Assembly: GCA_024233085.1 (NCBI GenBank)
Contig: JACKQC010000009.1
Span: 1-64,000 of the forward strand
DNA: 64,000 nt
Direction: 5' to 3'
Source of the DNA: Akkermansiaceae bacterium
GTDB taxonomy: Bacteria; Verrucomicrobiota; Verrucomicrobiia; Verrucomicrobiales; DEV007
Program-made: the position numbers and the translations under genes
The notes under the pieces: model-generated
Told to the model about the DNA's origin: nothing
What the model saw: the letters and a program-made list of their open reading frames with translations, nothing else
The model's database searches: none
In this document: one piece after another, positions 34,877 through 44,305 of the stretch
Layout of the letters: the number at the start of each line of letters is the position of its first letter
Numbering within the stretch: position 1 is the stretch's first letter

Positions 34877-35269
34877 TTATTTTTTCTTCGCCTCCTCGAT
34901 CATCTTGGAGATGCGATCGAGTTCCTCGGTCGAGAGCTTGTGCCCTTTTTCACCGAGCAGACTCGAAACAGCTCCGGCGACCGAGCCTTGAAAGAAGGTA
35001 TCGACGAGACGGCCGATCGCGGAGGAGGCCGCCTCTTCGCGCTCGATCTTCGGCGAATAGACGAAGGCCGCTCCTTGGGTCTCGTGTTCCACGTGGCCCT
35101 TCTCTTCGAGAATGCTGAGCAGCTTCCGGACGGTCGAATACGTCCGCGTTTCCCCCAAGGCCGACCAGACTTCGCGGGCGGTCGCGGAACCCTTCTGGAA
35201 AAGGACATCCATGACCTCGCTCTCGCGCCGACTGAATTTCGATTCGGCCTTCGCCGTCTTCGCTGCCAT
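34877..35269 (-). CDS. BlaI/MecI/CopY family transcriptional repressor
   Basis: A 130-residue winged-helix repressor. FSRRESEVMDVLFQKGSATAREVWSALGE is the N-terminal helix-turn-helix region, TYSTVRKLLSILEEKGHVEHE the recognition helix and wing, and the C-terminal helices serve dimerisation and the cleavage site. ATG 35269 (MAAKTAK) is preferred; an in-frame ATG at 35287 would put operator 1 inside the coding region. It is co-transcribed with the M56 gene, the classic sensor/repressor pair, and probably autoregulated through the two palindromes upstream. Confidence 0.9.
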   Translation of the reverse strand: MAAKTAKAESKFSRRESEVMDVLFQKGSATAREVWSALGETRTYSTVRKLLSILEEKGHVEHETQGAAFVYSPKIEREEAASSAIGRLVDTFFQGSVAGAVSSLLGEKGHKLSTEELDRISKMIEEAKKK

Positions 35270-35284
35270 GCGAATTTTTTCGCA
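35269..35284. promoter_or_regulatory. Operator 1 of the BlaI-type repressor
   Basis: TGCGAATTTTTTCGCA is a perfect palindrome in its 6-bp arms with a TTTT centre. It is directly upstream of the likely start codon. Confidence 0.75.
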
Positions 35285-35313
35285 CATGCGAAGGGGGCGG
35301 TCAAGAAAACAAG

Positions 35314-35329
35314 TGCGAATTTTTTCGCA
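35314..35329. promoter_or_regulatory. Operator 2 of the BlaI-type repressor
   Basis: An identical TGCGAATTTTTTCGCA palindrome, extended to GTGCGAA...TTCGCAC, 45 bp centre-to-centre from operator 1. Repressor binding at both sites would cover the blaI-M56 promoter region. Confidence 0.8.
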
Positions 35330-35479
35330 CTACGAGATTTTGGGTTTGAGGACGGCGCATTGCAACGAATTTGGAGGGCGCCAATCTGAGCACACCCTCA
35401 ATAGAATAAGCGGTATTTATTAAAATTTTAAATTACATTGAAATTAACTATCAGGGGTCGTAAGGTGGGGCGTTCCCTG

Positions 35480-36355
35480 ATGAAGACCGCGCTTTCCCCT
35501 TCCCGAGCCGCCGCCGCTCCTTCCGTCCGTCCTCCCGAACCGCGGTCGAAGGTTTCCCACGCCGCCGTGCCGGCTTCTTCCGGCTCGTCGCGCAGCCTCC
35601 GGCCCTCGGCGGCTCTCCGTGCCCGCGGACGCCTCACGCTCAGCGTGGTGATGCCGGCCTACAATGAGGAGGCCACCATCGCCGAAGTCGTCGAGACCGT
35701 GCTGGCCCAGCCGATGGTGACCGAGCTGATCGTGGTGGACGATTGTTCGCGCGATCGCACGGCCGAGATCGTGACCGCCCTGGCGGAGCGGCACGGCGAA
35801 CGCGTCCGTTTCATCCGCCACCCCGAAAACCGGGGCAAGGGCGCCGCCCTGCGCACGGCGATCGCGGAGGCCACGGCGGAAGCGGTCATCATTCAGGACG
35901 CGGATCTCGAATACGATCCGGTCGAATATCGACGGCTGCTGCGTCCCATCGCGAACGGCAAGGCCGACGCGGTGTATGGCTCGCGATTTCTCGGTTCGAA
36001 CGGTCACCGGGTGCTCTACTTCTGGCACGCCCTGGGCAACCGGTTCATCACGCTGTGTTCCAACATGTTCACCAATCTGAACCTGACGGACATCGAGACC
36101 TGCTACAAGGTCTTCCGCCGCGAGCTGATCCAATCCATCCCCCTGCGCGAGGAACGCTTCGGCATCGAGCCCGAAATCACCGCCAAGCTCGCCCGCGCCC
36201 GCGCCCGCATCTACGAGGTGCCGATCTCCTATCACGGCCGCACCTACGAGGAAGGCAAGAAGATCGGCTGGCGGGACGGTTTCCGGGCTCTGTGGTGCAT
36301 TCTGAAATACAATCTCTCGCCGGAAAAACCCGTCACCGCCGCGCGGCCCGAATAG
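35480..36355 (+). CDS. Glycosyltransferase family 2 (polyprenyl-phosphate sugar transferase-like)
   Basis: A 291-residue GT-A enzyme. After a Ser/Ala/Pro-rich N-terminus of about 50 residues the catalytic domain reads SVVMPAYNEEATIAEVV, IVVDDCSRD, the metal-binding QDADLEYDP (DxD-type) and FGIEPEITAKLA. It resembles dolichyl/undecaprenyl-phosphate mannose or glucose synthases without the C-terminal membrane helices. ATG 35480 is preferred over an upstream TTG. It probably works with the membrane glycosyltransferase that begins 31 bases downstream. Confidence 0.88.
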   Translation: MKTALSPSRAAAAPSVRPPEPRSKVSHAAVPASSGSSRSLRPSAALRARGRLTLSVVMPAYNEEATIAEVVETVLAQPMVTELIVVDDCSRDRTAEIVTALAERHGERVRFIRHPENRGKGAALRTAIAEATAEAVIIQDADLEYDPVEYRRLLRPIANGKADAVYGSRFLGSNGHRVLYFWHALGNRFITLCSNMFTNLNLTDIETCYKVFRRELIQSIPLREERFGIEPEITAKLARARARIYEVPISYHGRTYEEGKKIGWRDGFRALWCILKYNLSPEKPVTAARPE

Positions 36356-36386
36356 GCGCCGCCGCCGTAGCCATCGCGGCCCGATC

Positions 36387-38294
36387 ATGACCGGGAGTGA
36401 AAAACCGCCGTCCGGAGCGCTGCGTTGGGCGGCGTGGTGGATTGTCCTCTGCGCGGCGGGCTCGATCCTGCCCTGGATATTGTCTCCGCCGGGAAGGTTG
36501 AACGCCCGGGGTTACCTCGTGAGCCTCGGCCTTGGCGGAGCCCTTCTTTTCGGGTTCCGGCGCCGTTTGGGAACGATTAAACGGCCGCGCGCCGTCCGGA
36601 CACGATGGTGGCGGCGTTTTCGGCGCGACCCCGTCTTTGGCGTTTTTCTGATTCTCGCCGCGGCGGCGGTGGCGGGCGGCATCCTCTATCCGCCGGCCAA
36701 TCACGACGGGCTCACCTACCGGTTTCCCCGAGTGTTGAACTGGGTCTGGGAGGGGCGCTGGCACTGGATCGTCCAGCCGGCCGAGTCGCAGATGAATCTT
36801 TCCGGCGCGGGCCACGAATGGCTCATGACCGCGCTCTTCGCGCTGACCCGGTCCGACCGGCTCTTTTTCCTGCCGAATATCGTGTCCTATTTTCTGATGC
36901 CGGGCGCCTTTTTCGCCGTCGGCGTCCGGCTCGGGGTCGCGCCCCGGGTCGCCGCCCGGTGGATGTGGCTGCTGCCCTGCGGCTATGGCTTCGCCCTGCA
37001 GGCCGGCAGTATCGGGAACGACCTGATCGCCGCGCCCTTCGCGCTGGCCGGGCTCGCCTTCGCGCTGCGGGCGCGCCGGAGCGCCGGCGCCATCGACGCG
37101 GCTCTCGCCATCCTCGCGGCGGCTCTGATCACCGGCACCAAGCTCTCGAACGCCCCGCTCGTCCTGCCCATCGGGCTGGCCTTGGCCGGAAACCCCGGGT
37201 GGCTGCGGCGGCGGACCGCGCTCCCGCTCGCCGCGACGACGCTGGCCGGCCTGGCGGCGTCGGCTCTGCCCATTCTGATCGCCTGTCATGTTTACACCGG
37301 CCACTACTCCGGCGATCCGGCGAACGAAAAGCACCTCAATCTCGACAACCCGGTCGCGGGTCTCGCCGGCAACACCCTGCAGATTCTCTCGCGGAACGCC
37401 ATGCCGCCGCTGAACCCGGCGGCGGGCTGGTGGAACGCCCGCGCCCGCGGTTTCCTCCCCGAAAAGCTGGACGCCCTGCTTCGCCGCGACTACCCGCGCT
37501 TCGACCTCGAATGGCGGGAATTTCCGCAGGAGGAAAGCGACGGGCTCGGGCTCGGGCTCTCCCTGCTGGCGGGGTTTTCGGGCGTCGCAGCCGTTTTTTG
37601 CCGGCGGAAAATCCCGCGTCCCTTCCATGCCGAGAACGACCGTCTCGTCATCGGGGGTATCGCGGTCGCGACCCTCGTTTACCTCGTGAAAATGGGAAGC
37701 GAAGCCGCGCCCCGTCTGCTGCTGCCCTACTACCCGCTCCTGGCGCTCGCGGTGCTGAGGTCCCGCGTCAATGTCCGGCTCGTCCGATCGCGCGGATGGC
37801 GGATCGCGGCCTTCGTCGCGGCGTGCTGCGCGCTCCCGGCGGTGGTCCTGTCGCCCTGCCGCCCCTTGCTGCCGATGCGCGGCCTGCTCGGCGCCCTGCC
37901 CGACTCGATCCGCGACCGGCCAAACGTGTTTCGGATGCGGACCGTTTACGACACCTACGCCGCGCGAAACGACGCCATGGCGCCGCTGCGTCGCTTCTTG
38001 CCGGCGAACGCCGGGCGGATCGGTTTCATCGGCGACGGCCGCTCGCTGCGCGTCGGTCTGTGGCGTCCCTTCGGATCGCGAAAAGTCGAAACCGTCGGTG
38101 TGGACGCCGGCGCCGCCGAGCTTTCGGACCGCGGCATCGGCGCGCTGGTGGTTGACGAGCGAATGGTGAAAGACGTCGAAAAATGGGCCGCCGACCGTCG
38201 CCTGCGCCTTTCGGGTCGCGCGGAAATTCTCAACTACGCCGGCAAAACGCCGGAGCGTTACCGGGTCTATGTGCCGGAGACGGGGGAAAAGTAA
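36387..38294 (+). CDS. GT-C type membrane glycosyltransferase (GT39/ArnT-like)
   Basis: A 635-residue protein with about eleven transmembrane helices. The first large loop contains NHDGLTYRFPRVLNW, whose Asp fits the catalytic acidic residue of GT-C enzymes that use lipid-linked sugars. A soluble C-terminal region (about 540-635) ends the protein. It follows the GT2 gene on the same strand; the pair probably makes and then uses a polyprenyl-phosphate sugar. Acceptor unknown. Confidence 0.75.
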   Translation: MTGSEKPPSGALRWAAWWIVLCAAGSILPWILSPPGRLNARGYLVSLGLGGALLFGFRRRLGTIKRPRAVRTRWWRRFRRDPVFGVFLILAAAAVAGGILYPPANHDGLTYRFPRVLNWVWEGRWHWIVQPAESQMNLSGAGHEWLMTALFALTRSDRLFFLPNIVSYFLMPGAFFAVGVRLGVAPRVAARWMWLLPCGYGFALQAGSIGNDLIAAPFALAGLAFALRARRSAGAIDAALAILAAALITGTKLSNAPLVLPIGLALAGNPGWLRRRTALPLAATTLAGLAASALPILIACHVYTGHYSGDPANEKHLNLDNPVAGLAGNTLQILSRNAMPPLNPAAGWWNARARGFLPEKLDALLRRDYPRFDLEWREFPQEESDGLGLGLSLLAGFSGVAAVFCRRKIPRPFHAENDRLVIGGIAVATLVYLVKMGSEAAPRLLLPYYPLLALAVLRSRVNVRLVRSRGWRIAAFVAACCALPAVVLSPCRPLLPMRGLLGALPDSIRDRPNVFRMRTVYDTYAARNDAMAPLRRFLPANAGRIGFIGDGRSLRVGLWRPFGSRKVETVGVDAGAAELSDRGIGALVVDERMVKDVEKWAADRRLRLSGRAEILNYAGKTPERYRVYVPETGEK

Positions 38295-38370
38295 CGGGAT
38301 CCACGGACCTTCCGGCTTTTTCCGACTCCGCGCCCACCCGTGAAATTCGTGGTTAAAACTCCCCGCCGCG

Positions 38371-41300
38371 TCACTTCTTCTCCGCCCGCAGCGTCGCCAG
38401 GAAGGCGACCACGTCGCGGATCTCCGGTTTGCTTAGAATCGCGATCATGGGCGGCATCGTTGTGATGACGGGGCTGCGCTCGGCGATGTCGGCCACGGGA
38501 ATCTTCGTCGTTTGCCCCTCGGCGTCCCGCAACTCGACCTTCCCGTCCTTTTCCTCGCGGAATTGCCCGGCGATCGTTTCTCCATTTTTCAGGGTCAGCG
38601 AAATCGTTCCGTAACCCTTCGCGATTTGCGCCATGGGATTGACGAGGGATTCGAGGAGGTAGGCCCGCTCCCTCAGGCCGACGGACTTCAAATTCGGTCC
38701 GACGGTGCTGCCTTTTCCGTCGGCGATCTTGTGGCAGGCCGTGCATTGCGCCGCGACGTGGCTGAGCATGATCGTTTTGCCGCGCCTCGGATCGCCGCCC
38801 TCGAGGCAGAAGTCGAACGACGCCTCCACCGGCAGGCCGCGCTTTTCGGCGGCGGCGGCGATGTCGAGCTTCAGCGCGCCGGGCGCCCGGGCGAGATCGG
38901 CGGCCCACTGTCCGAGAACCCTTTTCGAGGCGTCGTCCGTCATCGCGCCCAGGGTCGTGAAGGCGCGCTGTTTTTCGCCGACGGCCTTCGCGTTTTCCAG
39001 CACGGACTCCAGTTTCGGCAGGGCGGCCTCCGGATTCGATTCGGCAAAAATCGCGAGCGCCTCGCCGCGGAGGTCGACGGACTTCGCGTCGAGCGCGCCG
39101 GAGACGGCCGCGGCCAATTCGGGAGCGGCCTGCGCCTTCAGCGTGCCCAGCGCCTCGATGCGCAGTTCGTCCGCCGAGTCGGCGTTGCCGATCACCGCGG
39201 TCAGGGTGGCCGGCGGGATCGCCAGATTCAGGTCGGCGGCGAGCCGCATCGTTTTGGCCTGGATCGTGCTGGCGGGATCGGTGAGCAGCGTGTCGACGAA
39301 TTTCGCGACGGCCCCGGAGGCGATGTGGGGATCGCGGTCGCCGAGGTCGCGGCGGCGGCCGTCCACCCGGTCGAGGAGATCCGGCTTCGTCCAGTCGGTC
39401 AGCGCGTCGAGGGCTTCGAGACGCAGCGTTTCGGGCGCGGCGCGGTCGGCGGCGTAGGCGGCCACGCGTCCGGCGCCGGGGGCGTCGCCGATCCGGTGGT
39501 TGGCGCTGATGGCGCGGCGGGTGAAGGATTCGTTTTTCGGATGCGTTCCCAGTTTGGCCGCCAGATTCGGCAGCGCGGCCGGGATCGACCAGTCGTCGTG
39601 GATCGCCAGCGCGGCCTCGGTCGCGACCCAGGGCGAGGCGTCGTCGAGAAACACGACGACGGCCGCGTCGGCCCGGCGGCGAAGCGCGGCCACGGCGCAG
39701 GCGCGCGCGGTTTCGAATTTCGCGTCGGCGAAGCCGGCCAGGATCGCGGTGTCGGCGCAGGCGGTGAGTCCCACGATGGCCGCATGGCGGAGGTAGGGCT
39801 CGACGGCGTCGGGCGCGGGCAGAGAATTGGCGAACTCGACAAAGGCGGCGGCCGCCTCGGGCCGGGCGAGATTGGCGAGGGCGAGGGCGGCGTGGAATTT
39901 GACGCGGTCGTTCCCGTCCCTCAGCAGCGGAATCAGCCGCTCACTCAACAGGGTTAGGTCGTCGACCATACCCTGTTGAATGGGAAACGGCACCGGGACG
40001 AAGGCCAGCGGCGCCCCGAAGCCGTCGCCGATCGTCTTCGCGGCCTGGGTGCGGACTTCCGCGTCGGGATCGTCGAGCCGCGCGAGCAACGGCGCGTAAT
40101 CGGCGCCGTCCCGATGACGTGTGAGCTGTCCCAGCCCCCAGAGCGCGTGGAGGCGGGCGAGGCGCGGTTTTTCCGCGTCGGCGGCGACGGCCGCGAAGGT
40201 GTCGAAGGCCTCCCGGCGGGCGAGTTCGAACTGCGCCTTGAGCCGCACGCGCTGATCGTCGTCGCCGAGCCGCGCCACGAGTTCGCCCTCTTTCAACTTC
40301 GCGTAATCGTCCCGCAATTTTTCGGCGGTCTGACGCCGAAGCTCGGAATCGGCCGCGCCCGGCACGTCGATCCGCCACACGGCGCCCTGTTGGTTGAGCG
40401 GATAGCCGCCGCCCCAGTCGACGCCGTAGAGTCCGCCTTCCGGCGCGAAGGCGAGCCCGACGAGGGGAATGCCGTCACCGATCTGGCGGTCCTCCGTCAT
40501 TTCGAAGGTCACCCCCTTTTCCTTCGCGCGGAAGGCCCACTGCTGGCCGTTCGGCGCGCTGGTGAGAAAGAAAAAATCGCGCCAGGTCGGGTCGAGCGCC
40601 GTGCCGGGATTGTAAACGAAACCGGCGGGACCGTTTTCGTAGTGCGAGATTGGCGGCACGAGGTGGGCGGCCTGACCGGGGTGTTTGGTCTCCCAGAGGC
40701 CCTCGTCGATCCAGGGGTTGAAGTGGGGCTTGCGATACTGCCAGTTGGCGCGCCAGCCGGCGTCCATGTGACGGACGATGTAAACGAAGCGCTCCTTTTC
40801 CCCGGAGGCGTCGGAGTCGTTGTCCACGCCGAAGAAGTTGCCGTGCGCGTCGAAGGCGGGCTCCTGCACATTGCGCAGGCCGTGGGCGAAGACCTCGAAG
40901 TGGCCGCCGTCCGGCTCGCAGCGCAGCATGCCGCCCTGGTTGGGAAAGAAAAACCGGTCGCCCTCGCGGGTTTTCACGTGGATGCCCTTGTCGCCGATCG
41001 ACCAGTAAACGCGGCCGTCGGGGCCCACGATGAGCCCGTGCATGTCGTGCCCGGCGTAGGCGATGTGGAGACCGAAGCCATGGGCGAAAACCTCGCGGCG
41101 GTCGGCGACGCCGTCGTCGTCGGTGTCGCGGAGCTTCCACACATCGGGGGCGATAGTGCTGTAAACGTCGCCCTCGTGAAACATCACGCCGGCCGCGATG
41201 CCCGTGACCTCGGTCCGGAAATCCTCGGCGTAGGTTTTCATCTCGTCGGCGAATCCGTCGCCGTCGGTGTCGGCGACGCGGTGGACGCGCTCGGTCAGGA

Positions 41301-42405
41301 CGGTGAGATCGCGCCAGTCATGGACGCCGTCTCCGTTGAGGTCGTCGACGCGCCCGGCGTTGGCTTCGCTTTGCTCTTTGGTTAGCCTCTCGCGAAAAAA
41401 AGCGCGCTTTTCCTCGACCGAGGTGAAGCCGACATCGTTCGGAATCCAGTCCGTGTTGGCGCGAATGTCGAGGTCGTTGGCCTTGCGGCGCTGGGTCTGG
41501 GTGACGTAGGCGCGGCCCTTTTCGTCGAAGTCGATCGCCACCGGATCGGGCACCTGGAATTTCGGCGTCCATTTTGTGTATTTGAGCTTGGTCTGGGCGG
41601 AGGGGCTGCCGGCGATACGCTTTTTTTCCTTCAGGCTGGCGGCTTCCTCGGCGTCTTCGTTTTCCGCGCCGGTGTCCGCCGATTTTTCCTCCGCCGGCTC
41701 GACCGCGGCGGCGGCGGAGGGTTTTTCGACTTCGGTTCCGTGGATTTCGATATCGTCCCACTGGCCCTTGTCGTCGAAGGTGCCGATGCCGACGCGTCCC
41801 CAGGCGAAGCGGGTGTCGTGGGCGACCATGGCGGGATTTTCGAGGTCGTCGAAATAGACCTCGATGAGGCCTGTCGCGGCTTCGCGGACGAGTTTGACCG
41901 AGTGCCGGAAGTCGTCCTTCCACGGTGTGCCTTCGGTGGTTTTCTCGGAGATTTTCACGCGGGGCGCGTCGTTGACGATGAAGATCTGGTTGGCGTGGTC
42001 GTCGGTCTTTTCGCCGAGATGGACGTAGTAGAAATGCGCCGGGTCCTGGAATCCGAAAAACAGGCACATGTCGCGGTGGGCGCGCGAGGTCTGGGTGGTT
42101 TTGACCTTCGCCGTCAGCACGAAATCGCCGAGGGTGACGTTTTTGAGCAGGGCGAAATTGACCGGACTGCGGTGCGGCGGCTCGTATTTCGATCCACCCA
42201 GAATCTCGAAGACGGCGTTGCCGTCGGTGAGCTTCGCGATTTTCCAGGCGGCGGAATCGGTCGGCTCCCAACGATCCGAGCCTCCGGAAAAGTCCTCCTT
42301 CAACACGAGGGGCAACTCGGCCCGGGCGGAGACGGCGAAAAGAACAAGCGAGGCAGAGGCGACGAGGGCGCCAAGCGGCGGCAAAACGCGGGGAGAGGCA
42401 TTCAT
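38371..42405 (-). CDS. Large PVC-type heme-binding beta-propeller/HEAT-repeat protein
   Basis: A 1344-residue secreted protein. Signal peptide about 1-27; a concanavalin/DUF1080-like domain about 28-235; a linker rich in Ala/Glu; a six-bladed glucose/sorbosone-dehydrogenase-like propeller of the PVC membrane-bound dehydrogenase type (about 270-690); HEAT-like repeats (about 730-1180); and a C-terminal heme domain with CTACH (about 1220). Such proteins are thought to oxidise sugars in the periplasm. A dispersed palindrome is translated inside it at about residues 809-820 (IQQGMVDDLTLLS). I chose ATG 42405 because it begins the signal peptide. Confidence 0.88.
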   Translation of the reverse strand: MNASPRVLPPLGALVASASLVLFAVSARAELPLVLKEDFSGGSDRWEPTDSAAWKIAKLTDGNAVFEILGGSKYEPPHRSPVNFALLKNVTLGDFVLTAKVKTTQTSRAHRDMCLFFGFQDPAHFYYVHLGEKTDDHANQIFIVNDAPRVKISEKTTEGTPWKDDFRHSVKLVREAATGLIEVYFDDLENPAMVAHDTRFAWGRVGIGTFDDKGQWDDIEIHGTEVEKPSAAAAVEPAEEKSADTGAENEDAEEAASLKEKKRIAGSPSAQTKLKYTKWTPKFQVPDPVAIDFDEKGRAYVTQTQRRKANDLDIRANTDWIPNDVGFTSVEEKRAFFRERLTKEQSEANAGRVDDLNGDGVHDWRDLTVLTERVHRVADTDGDGFADEMKTYAEDFRTEVTGIAAGVMFHEGDVYSTIAPDVWKLRDTDDDGVADRREVFAHGFGLHIAYAGHDMHGLIVGPDGRVYWSIGDKGIHVKTREGDRFFFPNQGGMLRCEPDGGHFEVFAHGLRNVQEPAFDAHGNFFGVDNDSDASGEKERFVYIVRHMDAGWRANWQYRKPHFNPWIDEGLWETKHPGQAAHLVPPISHYENGPAGFVYNPGTALDPTWRDFFFLTSAPNGQQWAFRAKEKGVTFEMTEDRQIGDGIPLVGLAFAPEGGLYGVDWGGGYPLNQQGAVWRIDVPGAADSELRRQTAEKLRDDYAKLKEGELVARLGDDDQRVRLKAQFELARREAFDTFAAVAADAEKPRLARLHALWGLGQLTRHRDGADYAPLLARLDDPDAEVRTQAAKTIGDGFGAPLAFVPVPFPIQQGMVDDLTLLSERLIPLLRDGNDRVKFHAALALANLARPEAAAAFVEFANSLPAPDAVEPYLRHAAIVGLTACADTAILAGFADAKFETARACAVAALRRRADAAVVVFLDDASPWVATEAALAIHDDWSIPAALPNLAAKLGTHPKNESFTRRAISANHRIGDAPGAGRVAAYAADRAAPETLRLEALDALTDWTKPDLLDRVDGRRRDLGDRDPHIASGAVAKFVDTLLTDPASTIQAKTMRLAADLNLAIPPATLTAVIGNADSADELRIEALGTLKAQAAPELAAAVSGALDAKSVDLRGEALAIFAESNPEAALPKLESVLENAKAVGEKQRAFTTLGAMTDDASKRVLGQWAADLARAPGALKLDIAAAAEKRGLPVEASFDFCLEGGDPRRGKTIMLSHVAAQCTACHKIADGKGSTVGPNLKSVGLRERAYLLESLVNPMAQIAKGYGTISLTLKNGETIAGQFREEKDGKVELRDAEGQTTKIPVADIAERSPVITTMPPMIAILSKPEIRDVVAFLATLRAEKK
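39943..39983. repeat. Dispersed nested palindrome, copy 5 (inside the 1344-residue protein gene)
   Basis: CAACAGGGT (39946-39954) and ACCCTGTTG (39970-39978) flank a centre with AGGTCG-T-CGACC. On the coding strand it reads IQQGMVDDLTLLS, the same frame used by the tsaD copy. Confidence 0.9.
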
Positions 42406-42741
42406 GGGGCCGGAATGGTGCGCCAACTCGCGCCGCCGGGCAAATGGGTTGTTTGGCTCGTCCGCGACGGGAGATCGGAGTCCTCGCGGCGCCGGAAATT
42501 CATTCGAACCGCCGGTCGCGGGGTTCGCGCTCCGATCTTCGTCTTCATCCTTCATTCAAGGCGGGCATGAGGGCCGGCGATACGGCGGGGAATGGGGTTG
42601 AGCAATCGCCGCGGGACGGTAACCTTGGGTCGGATTGGCGATCGCATTTTATTCGCACACCCCGCCGAGTGGCGGGGATTCAAAGGGTGCCAGCCCGTTT
42701 TTCTCCCCAAAATCGCGCATCCGCGGGAGGATGCCTGAGAC
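42406..42741. other. Intergenic region with two short hairpins
   Basis: No gene seen. It separates the divergent 1344-residue protein gene and the propeller gene. Two hairpins lie in its last 90 bases: CCCCGCC-GAGT-GGCGGGG (42660-42677) and GCATCC-GCGGGA-GGATGC (42717-42734), the second ending seven bases before the ATG at 42742. They may structure the leader of the following gene. Confidence 0.5.
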
Positions 42742-44280
42742 ATGAATCCCATGAAGGCTCGAGATGTTGTTCGGAAGTTCTCGCTGGTTACCACGCTCCT
42801 GTTCGGCATGGCTTTCGGGTGTCTGGCGGAGGAAGCCGACCCGCTCGACGAATCCCAGTATTATCGTCTGGTCACCTATCCGCTGCCGGAGACGCTGAAG
42901 CTGGAGGCGACCGGGGCGGCGGCTCTGCCCGACGGGCGACTGGCGCTGGCGATCCGGAAAGGGGAGATCTGGATTCTCGAGAACCCGCTCACGGAATCTG
43001 AAAACGCGGACGATTTTCGCTGGACCCGATTCGCCTCGGGCCTGCACGAACCCATCGGCCTGACCTGGCACGACGGGGCGCTCTACACGGCGCAGCGCAC
43101 CGAGGTGACGCGCCTGGAGGACAACGACAGGGACGGAGTGGCCGATGCTTACCTCACGGCGGCAAAAGGCTGGGGAGTCACCGGAAACTACCACGAATAC
43201 GCCTACGGACCCGCCTTCGACGCGAAAGGGAATTTGTGGCTGACGCTCAACCAATCGATGGGAAAGGGGCAGGAGGTCGCGGAGCCGTACCAGGACGATT
43301 TCCGCTGGCGCGGCTGGTCGATGATGAAGCCCGCCGACGGCGGCAAGCTGCGACCCATGAGCGCCGGCCTGCGGTCGCCCCACGGGATCGCGACCAACAC
43401 GGCCGGCGATGTGTTCGCCACCGACCAGCAGGGAAACTGGTGGGGCACCTGCCCGATCCTGCACTTGAAAGAGGGCGTCTTTCACGGCCATGCGGAGGCG
43501 CTGCGCGATGTGTCCCGGCCGGAATCGCCGGTGAAGGATCCCGGCGATTTGCCCAAAGGCATCACCACCGCGCAGGCGATCGGCCGGGTGCCGGGTTACA
43601 CCCCGCCGGCGGTTTGGTTTCCCTACACAAAGATGGGGATGAGCACCACGGCGCTGATCTGCGACCAGACGGGCGGCAAGTTCGGCCCCTTCGAGGGCCA
43701 GTTTTTTGTCGGCGAATTCACCGAGGCCTTCGTCAGCCGCGCCTTTCTCGAAAAGGTGAACGGCGAGTATCAGGGCGCTTGTTTTCACTTCCGCAAAGGC
43801 CTCCAATCCGCGGTGGTCGGACTCGGATTTCTTCCCGACGGCTCGCTGATCGTCGGAGAATCGAATCGCGGCTGGAACTCCCTCGGCACCCGCAGCTATG
43901 GCCTGCAGCGCCTCGTGCCGACGGATCGGGTGCCCTTCGAAATCCGGACGATGGAGGCGCGGCCGGACGGATTCCGGCTCACTTTCACCTCGGCCGCCAA
44001 GCCCGACACGGCGGCGAATCCGATCTCCTACGCGATGACGAGCTACTGCTGGGAATATCACAGCACCTATGGCAGCGACGAGGTGGAAACGCGGGAGGTG
44101 AAAATCGTGTCCGCCACGCCGTCGGCGGACGGCCTGACGGTGGACCTCGTCTGCGAGGGACTGCGGGCGGGCTACTGCCACGAACTGCACGCCGAGGGCG
44201 TCTGGTCGAACGACGGCATTCCGCTGCTGCACCCGGAGGCCTACTACACGCTGAATGCGATCCCGGCGGCCGCGAAGTGA
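42742..44280 (+). CDS. Secreted sorbosone-dehydrogenase-like beta-propeller protein (paralog of the 50.7-kb gene)
   Basis: A 512-residue exported protein with a signal peptide (about 1-30, ending CLAEE), then a six-bladed propeller. Segments ALPDGRLALAIRKGEIW, GLTWHDGALYTAQRTEVTRLEDNDRDGVAD and CDQTGGKFGPFEGQFFVGEF are typical of PVC propeller dehydrogenases; NDRDGVAD may bind calcium. No CxxCH heme site is present, unlike the 1344-residue protein. It leads the plus-strand cluster, 25 bases before the DUF1549 gene. Confidence 0.82.
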   Translation: MNPMKARDVVRKFSLVTTLLFGMAFGCLAEEADPLDESQYYRLVTYPLPETLKLEATGAAALPDGRLALAIRKGEIWILENPLTESENADDFRWTRFASGLHEPIGLTWHDGALYTAQRTEVTRLEDNDRDGVADAYLTAAKGWGVTGNYHEYAYGPAFDAKGNLWLTLNQSMGKGQEVAEPYQDDFRWRGWSMMKPADGGKLRPMSAGLRSPHGIATNTAGDVFATDQQGNWWGTCPILHLKEGVFHGHAEALRDVSRPESPVKDPGDLPKGITTAQAIGRVPGYTPPAVWFPYTKMGMSTTALICDQTGGKFGPFEGQFFVGEFTEAFVSRAFLEKVNGEYQGACFHFRKGLQSAVVGLGFLPDGSLIVGESNRGWNSLGTRSYGLQRLVPTDRVPFEIRTMEARPDGFRLTFTSAAKPDTAANPISYAMTSYCWEYHSTYGSDEVETREVKIVSATPSADGLTVDLVCEGLRAGYCHELHAEGVWSNDGIPLLHPEAYYTLNAIPAAAK

Positions 44281-44305
44281 ATCCGGCGAAAGGAGGATGA
44301 CGGAA

